From assembly GCA_019420545.1 (NCBI GenBank), contig JAHZGZ010000177.1, positions 1 to 24,899 of the forward strand: a stretch of DNA of 24,899 nucleotides, read 5' to 3'. Positions 1 through 8,692 of this stretch are shown here, in pieces. Origin of the DNA: Bacteroidales bacterium (GTDB lineage Bacteria; Bacteroidota; Bacteroidia; Bacteroidales; Muribaculaceae). The notes beneath the pieces are model-generated. The model was given only the letters and a program-made list of their open reading frames with translations. It searched no databases and was not told where the DNA came from. Positions within the stretch are counted from its first letter, which is position 1. Each line of letters begins with the position of its first letter. Made by a program: the position numbers and the translations under genes.

Positions 1-736
1 TGAGAGTGATGCGCCCGTCGGCGGCTGTGATATTGTAGTCTTTGTGGGGACAGGCGATGCACACGCTGCGGCTCATAGGCTTGTCAGACACAATGCGTAC
101 CATCATCACGTTGTCGGGATAGCTCATAAAGTACTCGCGCTCCACATCGGCGCCACCGGCGGTGTATTTCACCGTATGCACGGCATTGTCGATATCCAAG
201 GCACGCTCGTAGCCGGCATAATTGGCGGGAGCGTCGAGGTCGGAGATACGTATGTCGCTGAGGGTCTGGTACGAGCCGAAGTGATCCTTCGTACCGAGCA
301 GATTGGCCACATAGGTGTCATAGAGGCCGCTTTCGTCATATTCGATGGCATCCTCAACGCGTCCGGTGCGTTCATACTTAGAGTTGTCCATTTCGTTCAT
401 CCGGCGCTGGAGTTCCTTGCGGAAAGCCTGGAGCCTGGCATGGTTTTCGGCAGGAGTGCGCAGGTGGCCTCCGTCGTAATCCTTGTCCTGGCCGGGGCCG
501 CCCGACCAGAGCGTGTGCTCGTTGGTCTGAATGACTTCAACAAACGGTTCTCCGTAGATCATGGCGCCCATGTAGCCGTTGCCTATCGGCAATGCCTCCG
601 ACTCCCACACCTTGGCGGGAGCACCGTATACGGCACGCATCGGAGCCTGACGCACACCGTCGGCAGCGGCAATGCAACCGCATCCGGCAGCGATAGCCAC
701 AACACCGGAAATCAGTATCTTGGTCTCTTGTTTCAT
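1..736 (-). CDS. GH95 family alpha-L-fucosidase, N-terminal part (runs off left edge)
   Basis: Translating the minus strand from ATG at 736 gives 245 codons open to the window edge. The product begins with a signal sequence (MKQETKILISGVVAIAAGCG, possibly a lipobox ending at Cys18 or Cys20). It continues with the typical GH95 N-terminal block: residues reading PAKVWESEALPIGNGYMGAM, then IYGEP, then QTNEHTLWSGGPGQ. In the family this N-terminal beta-domain precedes an (alpha/alpha)6 catalytic barrel whose acid residues lie beyond the edge, so catalytic integrity cannot be judged. GH95 enzymes remove terminal alpha-1,2-linked fucose (a few act on galactose) from host and dietary glycans in the periplasm or at the surface. 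A consensus promoter lies just upstream at 778-809. The next gene rightward is a GH89 enzyme on the same strand, separated by a 547-bp repeat-filled gap, so the two are probably separate transcripts. Confidence 0.88.
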   Translation of the reverse strand, partial: MKQETKILISGVVAIAAGCGCIAAADGVRQAPMRAVYGAPAKVWESEALPIGNGYMGAMIYGEPFVEVIQTNEHTLWSGGPGQDKDYDGGHLRTPAENHARLQAFRKELQRRMNEMDNSKYERTGRVEDAIEYDESGLYDTYVANLLGTKDHFGSYQTLSDIRISDLDAPANYAGYERALDIDNAVHTVKYTAGGADVEREYFMSYPDNVMMVRIVSDKPMSRSVCIACPHKDYNITAADGRITL

Positions 737-777
737 GATAATAACTGGTTTTATCGTTTCGATTAAGTTGAATGGTA

Positions 778-809
778 CAAATTTAACTAAATTCCCCCAA
801 TCTCCCAAA
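778..809 (-). promoter_or_regulatory. Bacteroidota-type promoter for the GH95 gene
   Basis: On the minus strand the -33 element TTTG (806-809) is followed by exactly 20 nt and the -7 element TAAATTTG (778-785). This matches the Bacteroidota sigma consensus TTTG-N19-21-TAnnTTTG. The gene start lies about 42 nt downstream. Confidence 0.75.
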
Positions 810-838
810 TCCCCTCTCTCCATCATCCCGGAACAAAA

Positions 839-1264
839 ACCGCACGGAGCACACAGAGAAAATATATTTCAGAAACTGCGCATGCATTTGTACCGGGAGG
901 GCGAAGCTTTAGCCCGCTGTATATCGGCTGCCCCGCATCCCGCCTGTAGGAGACGCGCTTTCCAAGCGCGTTATCCAAGCGTCCTCACCGTCAAAAAAAA
1001 CACACAGAGCCCGCAGAGCGCACAGAGGCCATCCGGATTCGGGTACCCGGTCGCGCTATACGCGCTCCCTGGAGACCACAGAGCATCCGTGATGAAATAC
1101 GACGCAAAGCATAGCAGAAATCTCCTGCATGGCGGCAGGCGAGATATGGCGCGCTAAAGCTCCGCCCTCCCGGTACAAATGCATGCGCAGCTCCGTTTAG
1201 AGCCTTCAGCGAAGAGGCTCTGAAATATATTTCTCTGTGCGCTCTGTGTACTCTGTGCGGTTTT
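839..1264. mobile_element. Palindromic composite element A (9-nt iterated terminal repeats, inner arms, central REP-like hairpin)
   Basis: The left end carries CACGGAG (843) and CACAGAG (852), 9 nt apart. The right end carries CTCTGTG at 1233, 1242 and 1251, exactly 9 nt apart and inverted relative to the left. Inside these arms lies a perfect 28-nt inverted repeat, 876-903 against 1163-1190, ending in GGGAGGGCG and followed on both arms by AGCTTTAGC. At the centre is a REP-like hairpin (946-972), then extra direct CACAGAG-like copies at 1003, 1021 and 1077. The right arm has an additional small hairpin, AGAGCC (1199-1204) with GGCTCT (1216-1221). I see no convincing gene within. The architecture resembles a MITE or REPIN-like non-autonomous element; mobility is inferred only from the symmetry and from other copies in the window. 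Confidence 0.75.
946..972 (+). repeat. REP-like hairpin, copy 1
   Basis: GTAG (946-949), GAG, stem ACGCGCTT (953-960), loop TCC, stem AAGCGCGT (964-971). The stem is 8 bp and perfect. A short tetranucleotide foot 5' of a hairpin is the layout of REP sequences mobilised by RAYT transposases in other bacteria. Confidence 0.8.
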
Positions 1265-1283
1265 CCATTTCAAACACAGGAAA

Positions 1284-3569
1284 TCAGTCAGAGAGCGGGA
1301 AGTAGCGGCGCACGATATCGCGCACAAGGGAAATGATCTCCTCGGGAGAGGTCGGGACGATGGCATTTACGGTACCTGTGGCCGATAGCGTACTGGCTGC
1401 GGGCCATTCACCCTCCCAACGCTTCAGTTCCTCGATGAATGCAACCTCGTCGTAGGGTCGGTTCTGTTCCATGGCCGCGAGGACGGCAGCGGTAAACATT
1501 CGCCATCTCTCGCGGTAGAAACCTGAGAGCAACCCGCTCCACTGGCGGTTGGCATAGTCGTTGAGTTTCTTCCCGGGCATACCCCACACGGTAAGTAGCG
1601 TACGGGCGTTGATCTCCAGACTGTCGCGCTGCCCAGGCGTGTCGCCGAACGAGCGGGCGCCTGCTGCCCAGCGGTCGAGGCGTGTATTGGGATTCGTCGA
1701 CATCAGTGTGTCGATATCCAGTATCAGACGATCCATTTTTGCGGCCGCCGCTCTGGCGCCGTCCACATTACCGCTGCGGTAAGCCGTCACGAAACTGTCG
1801 CGCACAGCCGCAAAATGATTGCCGAGAAGCTGTCGCGCCACGTTTACCGCATCGCGCGCCAATGCGGTATTTCCATGTGCGGATGTAGCCGAAATCATTA
1901 GCCTCAGGGCCTCGGCAAGCGCATTTTGTGAATAGCGGTATGTTGAATTGGTGTAGCCGCCGGTGGCTTTGTCGATGTATGGACGTGCATTGGTCTGGCA
2001 TGCCTCCCCTACCCTTGTAGAGGCCACATACACGCTGTCGGCAAGAATGCTCCACGCATTCTCAACAGCCTCAGAGTCGCGGCCTCCGCGCGAACGCGCC
2101 CATCGCTTAGTCCAGTCGCGATACGACAACCCCGGCTCCCACACCTTGGCAAACACATACTCGTCGACGACAGGATTCATCGAAAACCCTTCAAGAGTGC
2201 CGCCGATACCCACGAGGTTGTTGCCCGCGCTGTCGAGAGCGGTAGTTATGCGGCTGTCGATGTCGGCCAGATTGCCTACCATCATGGTATTGCCGCCGAA
2301 ATTTCCGAGATAGCACCATATGAACGGCTTGCCGAAATAGCTGTCACTCATGCGCCACACCTCCTTGCGGTCGCAGAAATAGTCGAGCAGCAGCAGACGG
2401 TCGTCGGGAACGCCTTCGAGGAAAGCCTTGATGCGCGGCTTAGTCCAGTGCTTGCGGTCGTAATAGAAATTCCAGGTCATCTGAAGCCAGGAGGCCTCCG
2501 GATCAGCCTCGTGCAGAGTACTGTATATACCTTTCGAGGCATTGCCCAGATACTCCTCGCTCCAGTCGGGAGAGTCGACTTCGTTGAACGGGTCGATGCC
2601 ATAGATATGGTCGGTGCCGTACACCGAGTCCTGAATGGCCAGGAATGTGCGCTGCACGCGGTTGTAGAGCGTGTCGGATGGATCGAGGAACCAGCAGCGG
2701 TCCTTGTCCTCGAATCCCGACCACTGGGAGCGCATCGAAATCTTTGCCTCGGGATAAAGGCTACGCAGCGCGTCGGGCACATGTCCTGCAAACGCCGGGA
2801 GCACGGGGCGCATGCCCAGTTCACGCTCGCGGGCAAGGATCCTGTGCTGCAACTCCTCCTGACTGTCGATCCACGTCTGCGTGAGCGGCCCCTGGAAGTG
2901 GTCGATATTGTTCATCCAGTGCCAGGGCAGATGGGCCGGGCCGGTGAACGACGAAAGTATCGCCTCGTCGTCGAGTCCGAGCCTACGCCAGGTAAGCTGC
3001 CAGGTACGCTCCTGTCCGGTCATGGCAAGTGGAAGATTTATGCCGTTGAGCGCCATCCAGTCGATAAATCGCTCCCAGTCGCGCCACCGCCAGTAGGGCA
3101 TCGTGTAGCCGAAAGTGCAGTAGTTGAGGAAAAAGCGCTGTGGCACCGCGGCCGAGGCACCATATTCGCCATCCGCGGCGACTGCATCACCGGGCACCTC
3201 AACCGGATCGTCGGCATACCACGACACACTCGTGCTGAGACTGCGCCGCAGATAATTGTTGAGCCCAACGGCCATCGACAACGCATTGTTTCCCTTTATG
3301 GTGGTCTCTCCGCCTACGGTCGACACAACAAACGTGTCGGCCGCAGCCTCAATTGTCTCATACTTTATTCTATCGGCGAGCGACGGCACAATACGGCGCG
3401 TAAGTCCTTCCACAGCCTCCACGCCATCCGTTGCGCCCGCAGCTCTTCCGGGCGCCGCTACTGAAGCGCCAATAGCCTCCGCACCTGCCGCCTGTATGCA
3501 GCATACACCGCCAAGCACCAACATAGCGCCGATACCTGCCATTCTTCCCATATCGAGAAACGTTTTCAT
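1284..3569 (-). CDS. GH89 family alpha-N-acetylglucosaminidase (NAGLU-like), secreted
   Basis: This 761-residue protein has an N-terminal signal segment (about residues 1-30) and then the three NAGLU regions: a small N-terminal domain (about 55-140), a TIM-barrel (about 145-480) and a helical C-terminal domain (about 490-760). The barrel starts with a strongly conserved block, FLNYCTFGYTMPYWRWRDWE at 147-166. Candidate catalytic residues in conserved contexts are Glu330 (DPFNEVDSP, acid/base) and Glu460 (GTLEGFSMNP, nucleophile), matching the pair known from characterised GH89 enzymes. The family hydrolyses terminal alpha-GlcNAc, for example in heparan sulfate or alpha-1,4-capped gastric mucin. 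The nearby GH95 suggests host-glycan foraging. No SusC/SusD pair is in the window. The 5' leader has a 7-bp inverted repeat (TTACACG 3591-3597 with CGTGTAA 3606-3612). No perfect promoter was found. Confidence 0.93.
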   Translation of the reverse strand: MKTFLDMGRMAGIGAMLVLGGVCCIQAAGAEAIGASVAAPGRAAGATDGVEAVEGLTRRIVPSLADRIKYETIEAAADTFVVSTVGGETTIKGNNALSMAVGLNNYLRRSLSTSVSWYADDPVEVPGDAVAADGEYGASAAVPQRFFLNYCTFGYTMPYWRWRDWERFIDWMALNGINLPLAMTGQERTWQLTWRRLGLDDEAILSSFTGPAHLPWHWMNNIDHFQGPLTQTWIDSQEELQHRILARERELGMRPVLPAFAGHVPDALRSLYPEAKISMRSQWSGFEDKDRCWFLDPSDTLYNRVQRTFLAIQDSVYGTDHIYGIDPFNEVDSPDWSEEYLGNASKGIYSTLHEADPEASWLQMTWNFYYDRKHWTKPRIKAFLEGVPDDRLLLLDYFCDRKEVWRMSDSYFGKPFIWCYLGNFGGNTMMVGNLADIDSRITTALDSAGNNLVGIGGTLEGFSMNPVVDEYVFAKVWEPGLSYRDWTKRWARSRGGRDSEAVENAWSILADSVYVASTRVGEACQTNARPYIDKATGGYTNSTYRYSQNALAEALRLMISATSAHGNTALARDAVNVARQLLGNHFAAVRDSFVTAYRSGNVDGARAAAAKMDRLILDIDTLMSTNPNTRLDRWAAGARSFGDTPGQRDSLEINARTLLTVWGMPGKKLNDYANRQWSGLLSGFYRERWRMFTAAVLAAMEQNRPYDEVAFIEELKRWEGEWPAASTLSATGTVNAIVPTSPEEIISLVRDIVRRYFPLSD

Positions 3570-3644
3570 AATTGGTATATAGTTGGTTATTTACACGCCA
3601 TAAATCGTGTAAAAGATTAAAGCCGTTGCTGCAAAGCTGATTAT

Positions 3645-3671
3645 AACGCGCTTGGAAAGCGCGTCTCCTAC
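3645..3671 (-). repeat. REP-like hairpin, copy 2
   Basis: Read on the minus strand: GTAG, GAG, stem ACGCGCTT, loop TCC, stem AAGCGCGT. This is identical to copy 1 in foot, stem and loop. It lies between the GH89 gene and the DUF5106 lipoprotein gene. Confidence 0.8.
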
Positions 3672-3677
3672 AACCGA

Positions 3678-3706
3678 GATATAGCGGACTAAAGCTCCGC
3701 CCTTCC
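3678..3706 (-). repeat. Single inner-arm module (GGAAGGGCGGAGCTTTAG type) beside REP copy 2
   Basis: On the minus strand this reads GGAAGGGCGGAGCTTTAG, then TCCGCTATATC. It is the same module as the inverted inner arms of elements A (876-928) and F (14680-14703), but here present once and followed by a decayed TCTGTGCG (3715-3722). It can itself fold as GCGG, bulge, GC, loop TTTA, GC...CCGC with small imperfections. It looks like half of an element. Confidence 0.6.
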
Positions 3707-3761
3707 TTTATATATTCTGTGCGCAAAGAATCGCATACAGGCCGAAGATGAGACGAAGAGG

Positions 3762-4664
3762 TTACTCGCGGAGGCGGAGGATGCGGGCGGAGCGGTCGAG
3801 GAGGTAGGTGCGGGGGGTACGGGGGAGGTAGTACATGCCCTCTTCCTCGATGACGGAGGGGTTGGTGGCGACGATCCAGCCGGAGGGGAGTTCGGAGGCG
3901 GTACGGCGCCATAAGTCGGTATCGTCGTAGGGATAGAGCGCCATTATGGCCATAGATCCGGAAGCGAGGGCGGCGCTGACTGACGTGTCGCGGCTCAGCG
4001 AGTCGATCAGCACGTGGCAGTCGTGACAGTCAGGGTCGTAAAATACTATCAAGGTACTGTCGTGGGCGGCTGTCAGCTCGTGAATAGTCGACTTCGATCC
4101 GTCGGCGGCAGTATATGGAAAATCAGCGGCGACAGAGCCGGGACGGTTGCAGTCCATATCGCGCAGCTGGGCCATATAGCGCTCACGCATCGCCTCATCC
4201 ACACGCTCGGATGTGGCCAGACGACGGAGAAACATTATATATGTGCCCTCACTGTAGGTAGGAGCATCGGTAGAATTTAGAGATGTCTCGGCAAGCCAGC
4301 CCGCAAGATCGAGCGCCAGAGAGTCGGACGAGGCGCGTGTCAGAAGATTGTCCACGGCCACGGAGCGCACGCTGTCGGACGACGCTTGCGGCATCAGACG
4401 CAGAAAATCGGCGAAATTCCGCTCCATGAAAGCAGTGTCGCGTGCAGCAGGAGCGGTAAAATCAAGAGCATCCCAAAAGCGCGTCAGCACATAGTCGGCG
4501 CGATCGGACTGACGTGTAAGCTCCTCCGGTACCGTCGGTAGCTGCAACTCACCGTCGGCCGGCGACGATGCAGAGCCGCTTCCCGCAGACGAGGCGTTGG
4601 CACACGCATAGACCATCGCCACGCCGGCCGCTACCAAAGCGGTAAAGAATATGCGCCGTCTCAT
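3762..4664 (-). CDS. DUF5106 / thioredoxin-like lipoprotein
   Basis: This 300-residue protein has a lipoprotein signal peptide (MRRRIFFTALVAAGVAMVYA, then lipid-modifiable Cys21). A low-complexity Ser/Ala/Gly stretch follows (22-38), then an alpha-helical DUF5106-like region (about 45-175). The C-terminal half is thioredoxin-like (about 178-300), with a redox CHDC motif at Cys213-Cys216 in the context VFYDPDCHDCHVL and a likely cis-proline region at PRTPRTYLLD (281-290). Such proteins of Bacteroidales are thought to act as periplasmic or outer-membrane thiol oxidoreductases; the substrate is unknown. The start codon overlaps the stop of ilvA by 4 nt (ATGA), so the two are translationally coupled, although no functional link is obvious. 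The 3' end runs into a REP-like repeat region. Confidence 0.8.
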   Translation of the reverse strand: MRRRIFFTALVAAGVAMVYACANASSAGSGSASSPADGELQLPTVPEELTRQSDRADYVLTRFWDALDFTAPAARDTAFMERNFADFLRLMPQASSDSVRSVAVDNLLTRASSDSLALDLAGWLAETSLNSTDAPTYSEGTYIMFLRRLATSERVDEAMRERYMAQLRDMDCNRPGSVAADFPYTAADGSKSTIHELTAAHDSTLIVFYDPDCHDCHVLIDSLSRDTSVSAALASGSMAIMALYPYDDTDLWRRTASELPSGWIVATNPSVIEEEGMYYLPRTPRTYLLDRSARILRLRE

Positions 4665-5866
4665 TTCACAACCTGATAGCCGGCCTCGGCCAGACCGCGG
4701 CGTATGATTTCGATATGCTCGTGATTACGGGTCTCCATAACCAGACGCAGGGTGCAGCTGGCGATCGGCGTATCGGTCGACGTGCGCTCATGGGTAACCG
4801 AAATTATGTTGCCGCCAAGCTCGCCCACAACCTTGCTGACATGGGCAAGCACACCGGGATTATCGCTGAGGTCAATGGTAACGGCATACTGTCGGCCGCT
4901 CTTTATGAGGCCGCGGTTGATGACGCGGCTAAGCATGTTGACATCGATATTTCCACCCGACACGAGGCAGACGGTCTTCTTGCCCTTGATGGGCACTTTA
5001 TTGAACATGGCGGCGGCAACAGCGACAGCTCCTGCGCCCTCAGCCACGAGCTTTTCCTGCTCCATCATGGCAAGGATGGCGGCCGCGATCTCGTCGTCGG
5101 TGACGGTGACGATCTCGTCGACATACTCGCGGCAAAGCTCAAAAGTATGTTCTCCGGGCTCTTTCACGGCGATACCGTCGGCGACGGTCGACACCGAAGG
5201 GAGTGTGATACGCTCCCCACCGGCAAGCGAACGCACCATGCTCGGCGCACCGGTGGCCTGCACTCCGTAGACCTTAACATTGGGGTTGATCGACTTGATG
5301 GCGAAAGCCACGCCGGAGATAAGGCCTCCGCCACCTACGGGCACGATGACAGCCTCAACGTCGGGAAGCTCGTCGATGATCTCAAGGCCAATTGTCCCCT
5401 GACCGGCGATGACAAGAGGATCGTCGAAAGGATGCACAAACGTGTAGCCGTGCTCGTCGCGCAGACGCAACGCCTCGGCATATGCATCGTCGTAGACACC
5501 GGGCACAAGACGCACCTCGGCGCCATACTTCTTGGTGGCCTCTACCTTGGAGATCGGCGCACCCTCGGGCAGACAGATGATCGACCTGATGCCGTTGGCC
5601 CGCGCGCCGAGAGCTACTCCCTGGGCATGATTGCCTGCAGAGCAGGCTATTACGCCGTGAGACTTCTCCTCTTCGGAGAGCTGCGATATTTTGTAGTAGG
5701 CTCCGCGGAGCTTGAACGAACCGGTGTGCTGAAGGCATTCCGGCTTCAGATATATAGTGCTGTCGGGGTTGATTTTGGGAGCATGGATAAGCTCGGTGCG
5801 GCGCACGACGCTCTTGAGCACATGGGCGGCACGATACACCTCGGTCAATTGAAGTACTGTCGACAT
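4661..5866 (-). CDS. ilvA: Threonine ammonia-lyase (threonine dehydratase), single-ACT form
   Basis: A PLP-dependent enzyme of 401 residues converting L-threonine to 2-oxobutanoate and ammonia, the first step towards isoleucine. The PLP lysine is Lys52 in SFKLRGAY; the phosphate/cofactor region SAGNHAQG lies at 75-82 and the glycine loop GGGGL at 178-182. A C-terminal ACT domain (about 327-401, beginning YAVTIDLSDNPGVLAHV) suggests allosteric control by a branched amino acid. The length and single ACT domain match the medium form (TIGR01127-like) common in Bacteroidales, rather than the two-ACT E. coli IlvA. A catabolic role cannot be excluded. It is divergent from pyrE, with a promoter at 5916-5947, and is followed by an overlapping lipoprotein gene. 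Confidence 0.95.
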   Translation of the reverse strand: MSTVLQLTEVYRAAHVLKSVVRRTELIHAPKINPDSTIYLKPECLQHTGSFKLRGAYYKISQLSEEEKSHGVIACSAGNHAQGVALGARANGIRSIICLPEGAPISKVEATKKYGAEVRLVPGVYDDAYAEALRLRDEHGYTFVHPFDDPLVIAGQGTIGLEIIDELPDVEAVIVPVGGGGLISGVAFAIKSINPNVKVYGVQATGAPSMVRSLAGGERITLPSVSTVADGIAVKEPGEHTFELCREYVDEIVTVTDDEIAAAILAMMEQEKLVAEGAGAVAVAAAMFNKVPIKGKKTVCLVSGGNIDVNMLSRVINRGLIKSGRQYAVTIDLSDNPGVLAHVSKVVGELGGNIISVTHERTSTDTPIASCTLRLVMETRNHEHIEIIRRGLAEAGYQVVK

Positions 5867-5915
5867 AATAATTCAGGGTTTTATCTGGAAAAGGCAATCG
5901 GCCCTCTCACCGATG

Positions 5916-5947
5916 CAAATGTAGCAATTTTGAATTATCCGAAGAAA
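5916..5947 (-). promoter_or_regulatory. Promoter for ilvA
   Basis: Minus strand: TTTC (5944-5947, one mismatch to TTTG), 20 nt, then TACATTTG (5916-5923), a perfect -7 element. The ilvA start lies about 50 nt downstream. Confidence 0.65.
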
Positions 5948-5977
5948 AAATTGCCACAGACTTTTAACCTCTTTTAT

Positions 5978-6009
5978 TTTGAATATTGCCCTACAATCCA
6001 CTACCTTTG
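5978..6009 (+). promoter_or_regulatory. Promoter for pyrE
   Basis: TTTG at 5978-5981, 20 nt, then TACCTTTG at 6002-6009: a perfect Bacteroidota promoter. It lies 29 nt before the chosen pyrE ATG at 6039, so upstream in-frame start codons would fall inside the promoter. Confidence 0.8.
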
Positions 6010-6038
6010 CACTTGCAAATTTATTAACAAAGAAGAAG

Positions 6039-6689
6039 ATGAAAAAATTAGAAAGTCTCGTTGCACAAAAGTTGTTAAAGATCAGTGCGATAAAACTCCA
6101 ACCGGATGTACCGTTTGTGTGGGCGTCAGGATGGAATTCACCGATATACACCGACAACCGCAAGACGCTCTCCTATCCTGAGCTACGAACTTTCATCAAG
6201 GTCGAACTCTGCCGCATAATCGAAGAGAATTTCGAGAAGCCCGACGCTATCGCCGGAGTAGCCACCGGAGCCATCGCTATGGGAGCCCTGATCGCCGACG
6301 AACTCGGTCTGCCATATGTATATGTACGCTCCGCACCCAAGGATCACGGTCTGGAAAACCTCATCGAAGGCAATCTTAAACCGGGCCAGAAGGTGGTAGT
6401 GATCGAGGATCTTATCTCAACAGGCGGAAGCAGCCTCAAGGCCGTGGAGGCCATACGCAACGCCGGTTGCGAGGTTGTAGGCATGGCCGCCATGTTCACC
6501 TACGGATTCCCCGTCGCTGTAAAGCGCTTCAACGAGGCCGGTGTGAAGCTCATTACCCTGAGCAATTACAACGCCATGCTCGAAGCCGCAGTCGAGACCG
6601 ACTATATACGTCCCGAACATCTTGAGACACTCAAGGAATGGCGTAAGGATCCCGCTGTCTGGAATCCCCATACCTCTGCCGCAGAATAA
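6039..6689 (+). CDS. pyrE: Orotate phosphoribosyltransferase
   Basis: The enzyme transfers phosphoribosyl from PRPP to orotate, giving OMP in pyrimidine synthesis. With ATG at 6039 the protein has 216 residues, the usual length, beginning MKKLESLVAQKLLKISAIKL. An in-frame extension to 5979 is rejected because it would include the promoter. The PRPP-binding signature VVVIEDLISTGGSS is at 119-132; SGWNSPIYTDNRKTLS (30-45) is the conserved orotate-binding segment and GVATGAIAMG is at 73-82. It is followed by an SRPBCC protein and argH on the same strand. Confidence 0.96.
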   Translation: MKKLESLVAQKLLKISAIKLQPDVPFVWASGWNSPIYTDNRKTLSYPELRTFIKVELCRIIEENFEKPDAIAGVATGAIAMGALIADELGLPYVYVRSAPKDHGLENLIEGNLKPGQKVVVIEDLISTGGSSLKAVEAIRNAGCEVVGMAAMFTYGFPVAVKRFNEAGVKLITLSNYNAMLEAAVETDYIRPEHLETLKEWRKDPAVWNPHTSAAE

Positions 6690-6733
6690 TCGAAGCAATA
6701 TGCTGCCCGCAGGCAGTATTCACATAAAATATC

Positions 6734-6772
6734 GTATGGGGAAATCGCGCCGCCGGCCCGGTTTCCCCATAC
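6734..6772 (+). terminator. Hairpin between pyrE and the SRPBCC gene
   Basis: A perfect 11-bp stem, GTATGGGGAAA (6734-6744) with TTTCCCCATAC (6762-6772), encloses a GC-rich 17-nt loop. It is followed by TGATATATTTC rather than a clear T-run, so it may be a weak terminator, an attenuator or an mRNA-stabilising hairpin. Confidence 0.5.
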
Positions 6773-6801
6773 TGATATATTTCTCACATAACACAACCGC
6801 A

Positions 6802-7236
6802 ATGACATCATACACAAGCACACCGAAAGAGGTCGACATGCCGGCTTCGGCAATTTATGCACGTATCAGCGATTTCTCAAAGTTTGAGGATCTGGTAGCC
6901 CGGCTGCCGGAGGAAGTGCGCTCGCAGCTCGGCGAAGTGAAATTCACTACCGACACCATCATTATCCCCCACAACATGCTCGGGCAGATTACCCTGCGCG
7001 TGAGCGAGCGTGTGCCCGACAAGCGCATCGCCCTCAAGGCCGAGAACGCCCCGGTGCCCATGTTCATGGCCATCAACCTCGAGGCTAAGACTCCCGAACT
7101 TACCGAGGTACAGACAGCTATCGACGTCGACATCCCCGCCATGCTCAAGCCCATGATCGGCCCGAAGATCGAGCCCATGCTCAAGCAGTCGGCAGAGAAG
7201 TTCGGCGAGATGATAGCCAACATCGTAAAAATCTAA
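6802..7236 (+). CDS. SRPBCC-fold (polyketide cyclase/START-like) protein
   Basis: A 144-residue cytoplasmic protein starting at ATG 6802 (MTSYTSTPKEVDMPASAIYA). The pattern is that of Bacteroidales SRPBCC proteins: an N-terminal helix region (SAIYARISDFSKFEDLVARL), a central beta-sheet (about 47-115) and a long C-terminal helix (PMLKQSAEKFGEMIANI, about 125-141). The fold has a hydrophobic ligand cavity; ligand and function are unknown. It lies between pyrE and argH, an order I recall from Bacteroides, though no mechanistic link is evident. An upstream in-frame GTG/ATG extension would run through the 6734-6772 hairpin and is rejected. Confidence 0.8.
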   Translation: MTSYTSTPKEVDMPASAIYARISDFSKFEDLVARLPEEVRSQLGEVKFTTDTIIIPHNMLGQITLRVSERVPDKRIALKAENAPVPMFMAINLEAKTPELTEVQTAIDVDIPAMLKPMIGPKIEPMLKQSAEKFGEMIANIVKI

Positions 7237-7270
7237 GAAAATTGAGGCTGTCTATTCTGTTTATAAGCTT

Positions 7271-8611
7271 ATGGCATCGAAACTCTGGGAAAAGAACGTC
7301 ACGGTAAACACTGACGTCGAGGCATACACCGTAGGACGCGACCGCGAGATGGACATGTATCTCGCGCGCTTCGACGTGCTCGGCTCGCTCGCCCATATAA
7401 CAATGCTCCAGTCGGTGGGACTGCTCACTGCCGACGAACTGAGTACGCTTACCGACGCTCTGCGCGATATCTACGCCGTGATCGAGCGCGGCGATTTTGT
7501 GATAGAACCCGATGTGGAGGACGTGCACTCGCAGGTGGAACTGATGCTTACGCGCCGCCTCGGCGACACAGGCAAGAAGATACACTCGGGCCGCTCGCGC
7601 AACGACCAGGTGCTTGTCGACCTCAAACTCTTCACACGCGACCGCATCGAGGAGGTGACCCGCGCCGTAGCAGCCCTGTTCACCGCACTTCTCGACCAAA
7701 GCGAGCGCTATAAGCATGTGCTCATGCCGGGCTACACCCACCTGCAGGTGGCCATGCCGTCGTCGTTCGGCCTGTGGTTCGGCGCATATGCCGAGTCACT
7801 GATCGACGATCTTACAGTGCTGCTTGCCGCCTACAAGGTGGCCAACCGCAACCCGCTCGGCTCGGCCGCAGGCTACGGCTCATCGTTCCCGCTCGACCGC
7901 TCGATGACCACCCGTCTGCTCGGATTCGAGTCGATGAACTACAACGTGGTCTACGCCCAGATGGGGCGCGGCAAGACCGAGCGCATCGTGGCCCAGGCCC
8001 TCGCCTCGATAGCTGCCACAGTCGGGAAACTCGCCTATGACGCGTGCATGTTCAACTCGCAGAACTTCGGCTTCATCAAGCTCCCCGACCAGTACACCAC
8101 AGGCTCGTCGATAATGCCCCACAAGAAGAATCCCGACGTATTCGAGCTCACCCGCGCCAAGTGCAACAAACTTCAGGCGCTCCCCTATGAGATCACGCTG
8201 ATTACCAACAATCTGCCGTCGGGCTACTTCCGCGACCTCCAGCTTGTGAAAGAAAATTTCCTTCCGGCGTTCGACTCGCTGACCGACATTCTGTCGATGG
8301 TGACGCGCATGGTGAGCGAGATAAAGGTCAACACGGCCATTCTCGATGACCCGCGCTACGACCTGATGTTCTCCGTCGAGGAGGTGAACCGCCTTGTGGT
8401 CGCCGGAATGCCTTTCCGCGACGCCTACAAGAAGGTCGGTCTCGACATCGAGAGCGGAAACTTCACCGCGCGCAAAACGGTGGAACACACCCACGAAGGC
8501 TCGATCGGCAATCTCTGCAACGACGCTCTACGCGCCCTGTTCGACAAGACGCTCGACTCGTTTGACTTCTCCACGCCCCACAAAGCGTTCGACGCCCTCC
8601 TGGGTCGATAA
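7271..8611 (+). CDS. argH: Argininosuccinate lyase
   Basis: A 446-residue fumarase/aspartase-superfamily enzyme cleaving argininosuccinate to arginine and fumarate, the last step of arginine synthesis. The start MASKLWEK is standard. Signature segments are VEDVHSQVE (about 81-89), the HSGRSRNDQV block (about 103-112), TPL-type TRLLGFESMNYNV, and the superfamily signature GSSIMPHKKNPD near 278-289 with its catalytic serine loop. It is separated from the SRPBCC gene by 34 nt and probably co-transcribed. No other arg genes are in the window. Confidence 0.96.
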   Translation: MASKLWEKNVTVNTDVEAYTVGRDREMDMYLARFDVLGSLAHITMLQSVGLLTADELSTLTDALRDIYAVIERGDFVIEPDVEDVHSQVELMLTRRLGDTGKKIHSGRSRNDQVLVDLKLFTRDRIEEVTRAVAALFTALLDQSERYKHVLMPGYTHLQVAMPSSFGLWFGAYAESLIDDLTVLLAAYKVANRNPLGSAAGYGSSFPLDRSMTTRLLGFESMNYNVVYAQMGRGKTERIVAQALASIAATVGKLAYDACMFNSQNFGFIKLPDQYTTGSSIMPHKKNPDVFELTRAKCNKLQALPYEITLITNNLPSGYFRDLQLVKENFLPAFDSLTDILSMVTRMVSEIKVNTAILDDPRYDLMFSVEEVNRLVVAGMPFRDAYKKVGLDIESGNFTARKTVEHTHEGSIGNLCNDALRALFDKTLDSFDFSTPHKAFDALLGR

Positions 8612-8692
8612 AGATGGTGTACGCCGCGTCCCTCGATGATCGATATAATATTACACTGTTTTAGCACGCGGTTATTTTAACGTGATTTATTT

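Noticed and set aside
672..1157. Open frame across element A
   Set aside because: It is made mostly of the inverted repeats and hairpin; no start context or homology.
1284..3569. GH89 protein as a lipoprotein
   Set aside because: GGVCC near residue 23 does not fit a lipobox well; a type I signal peptide with cleavage near AAGA is more likely.
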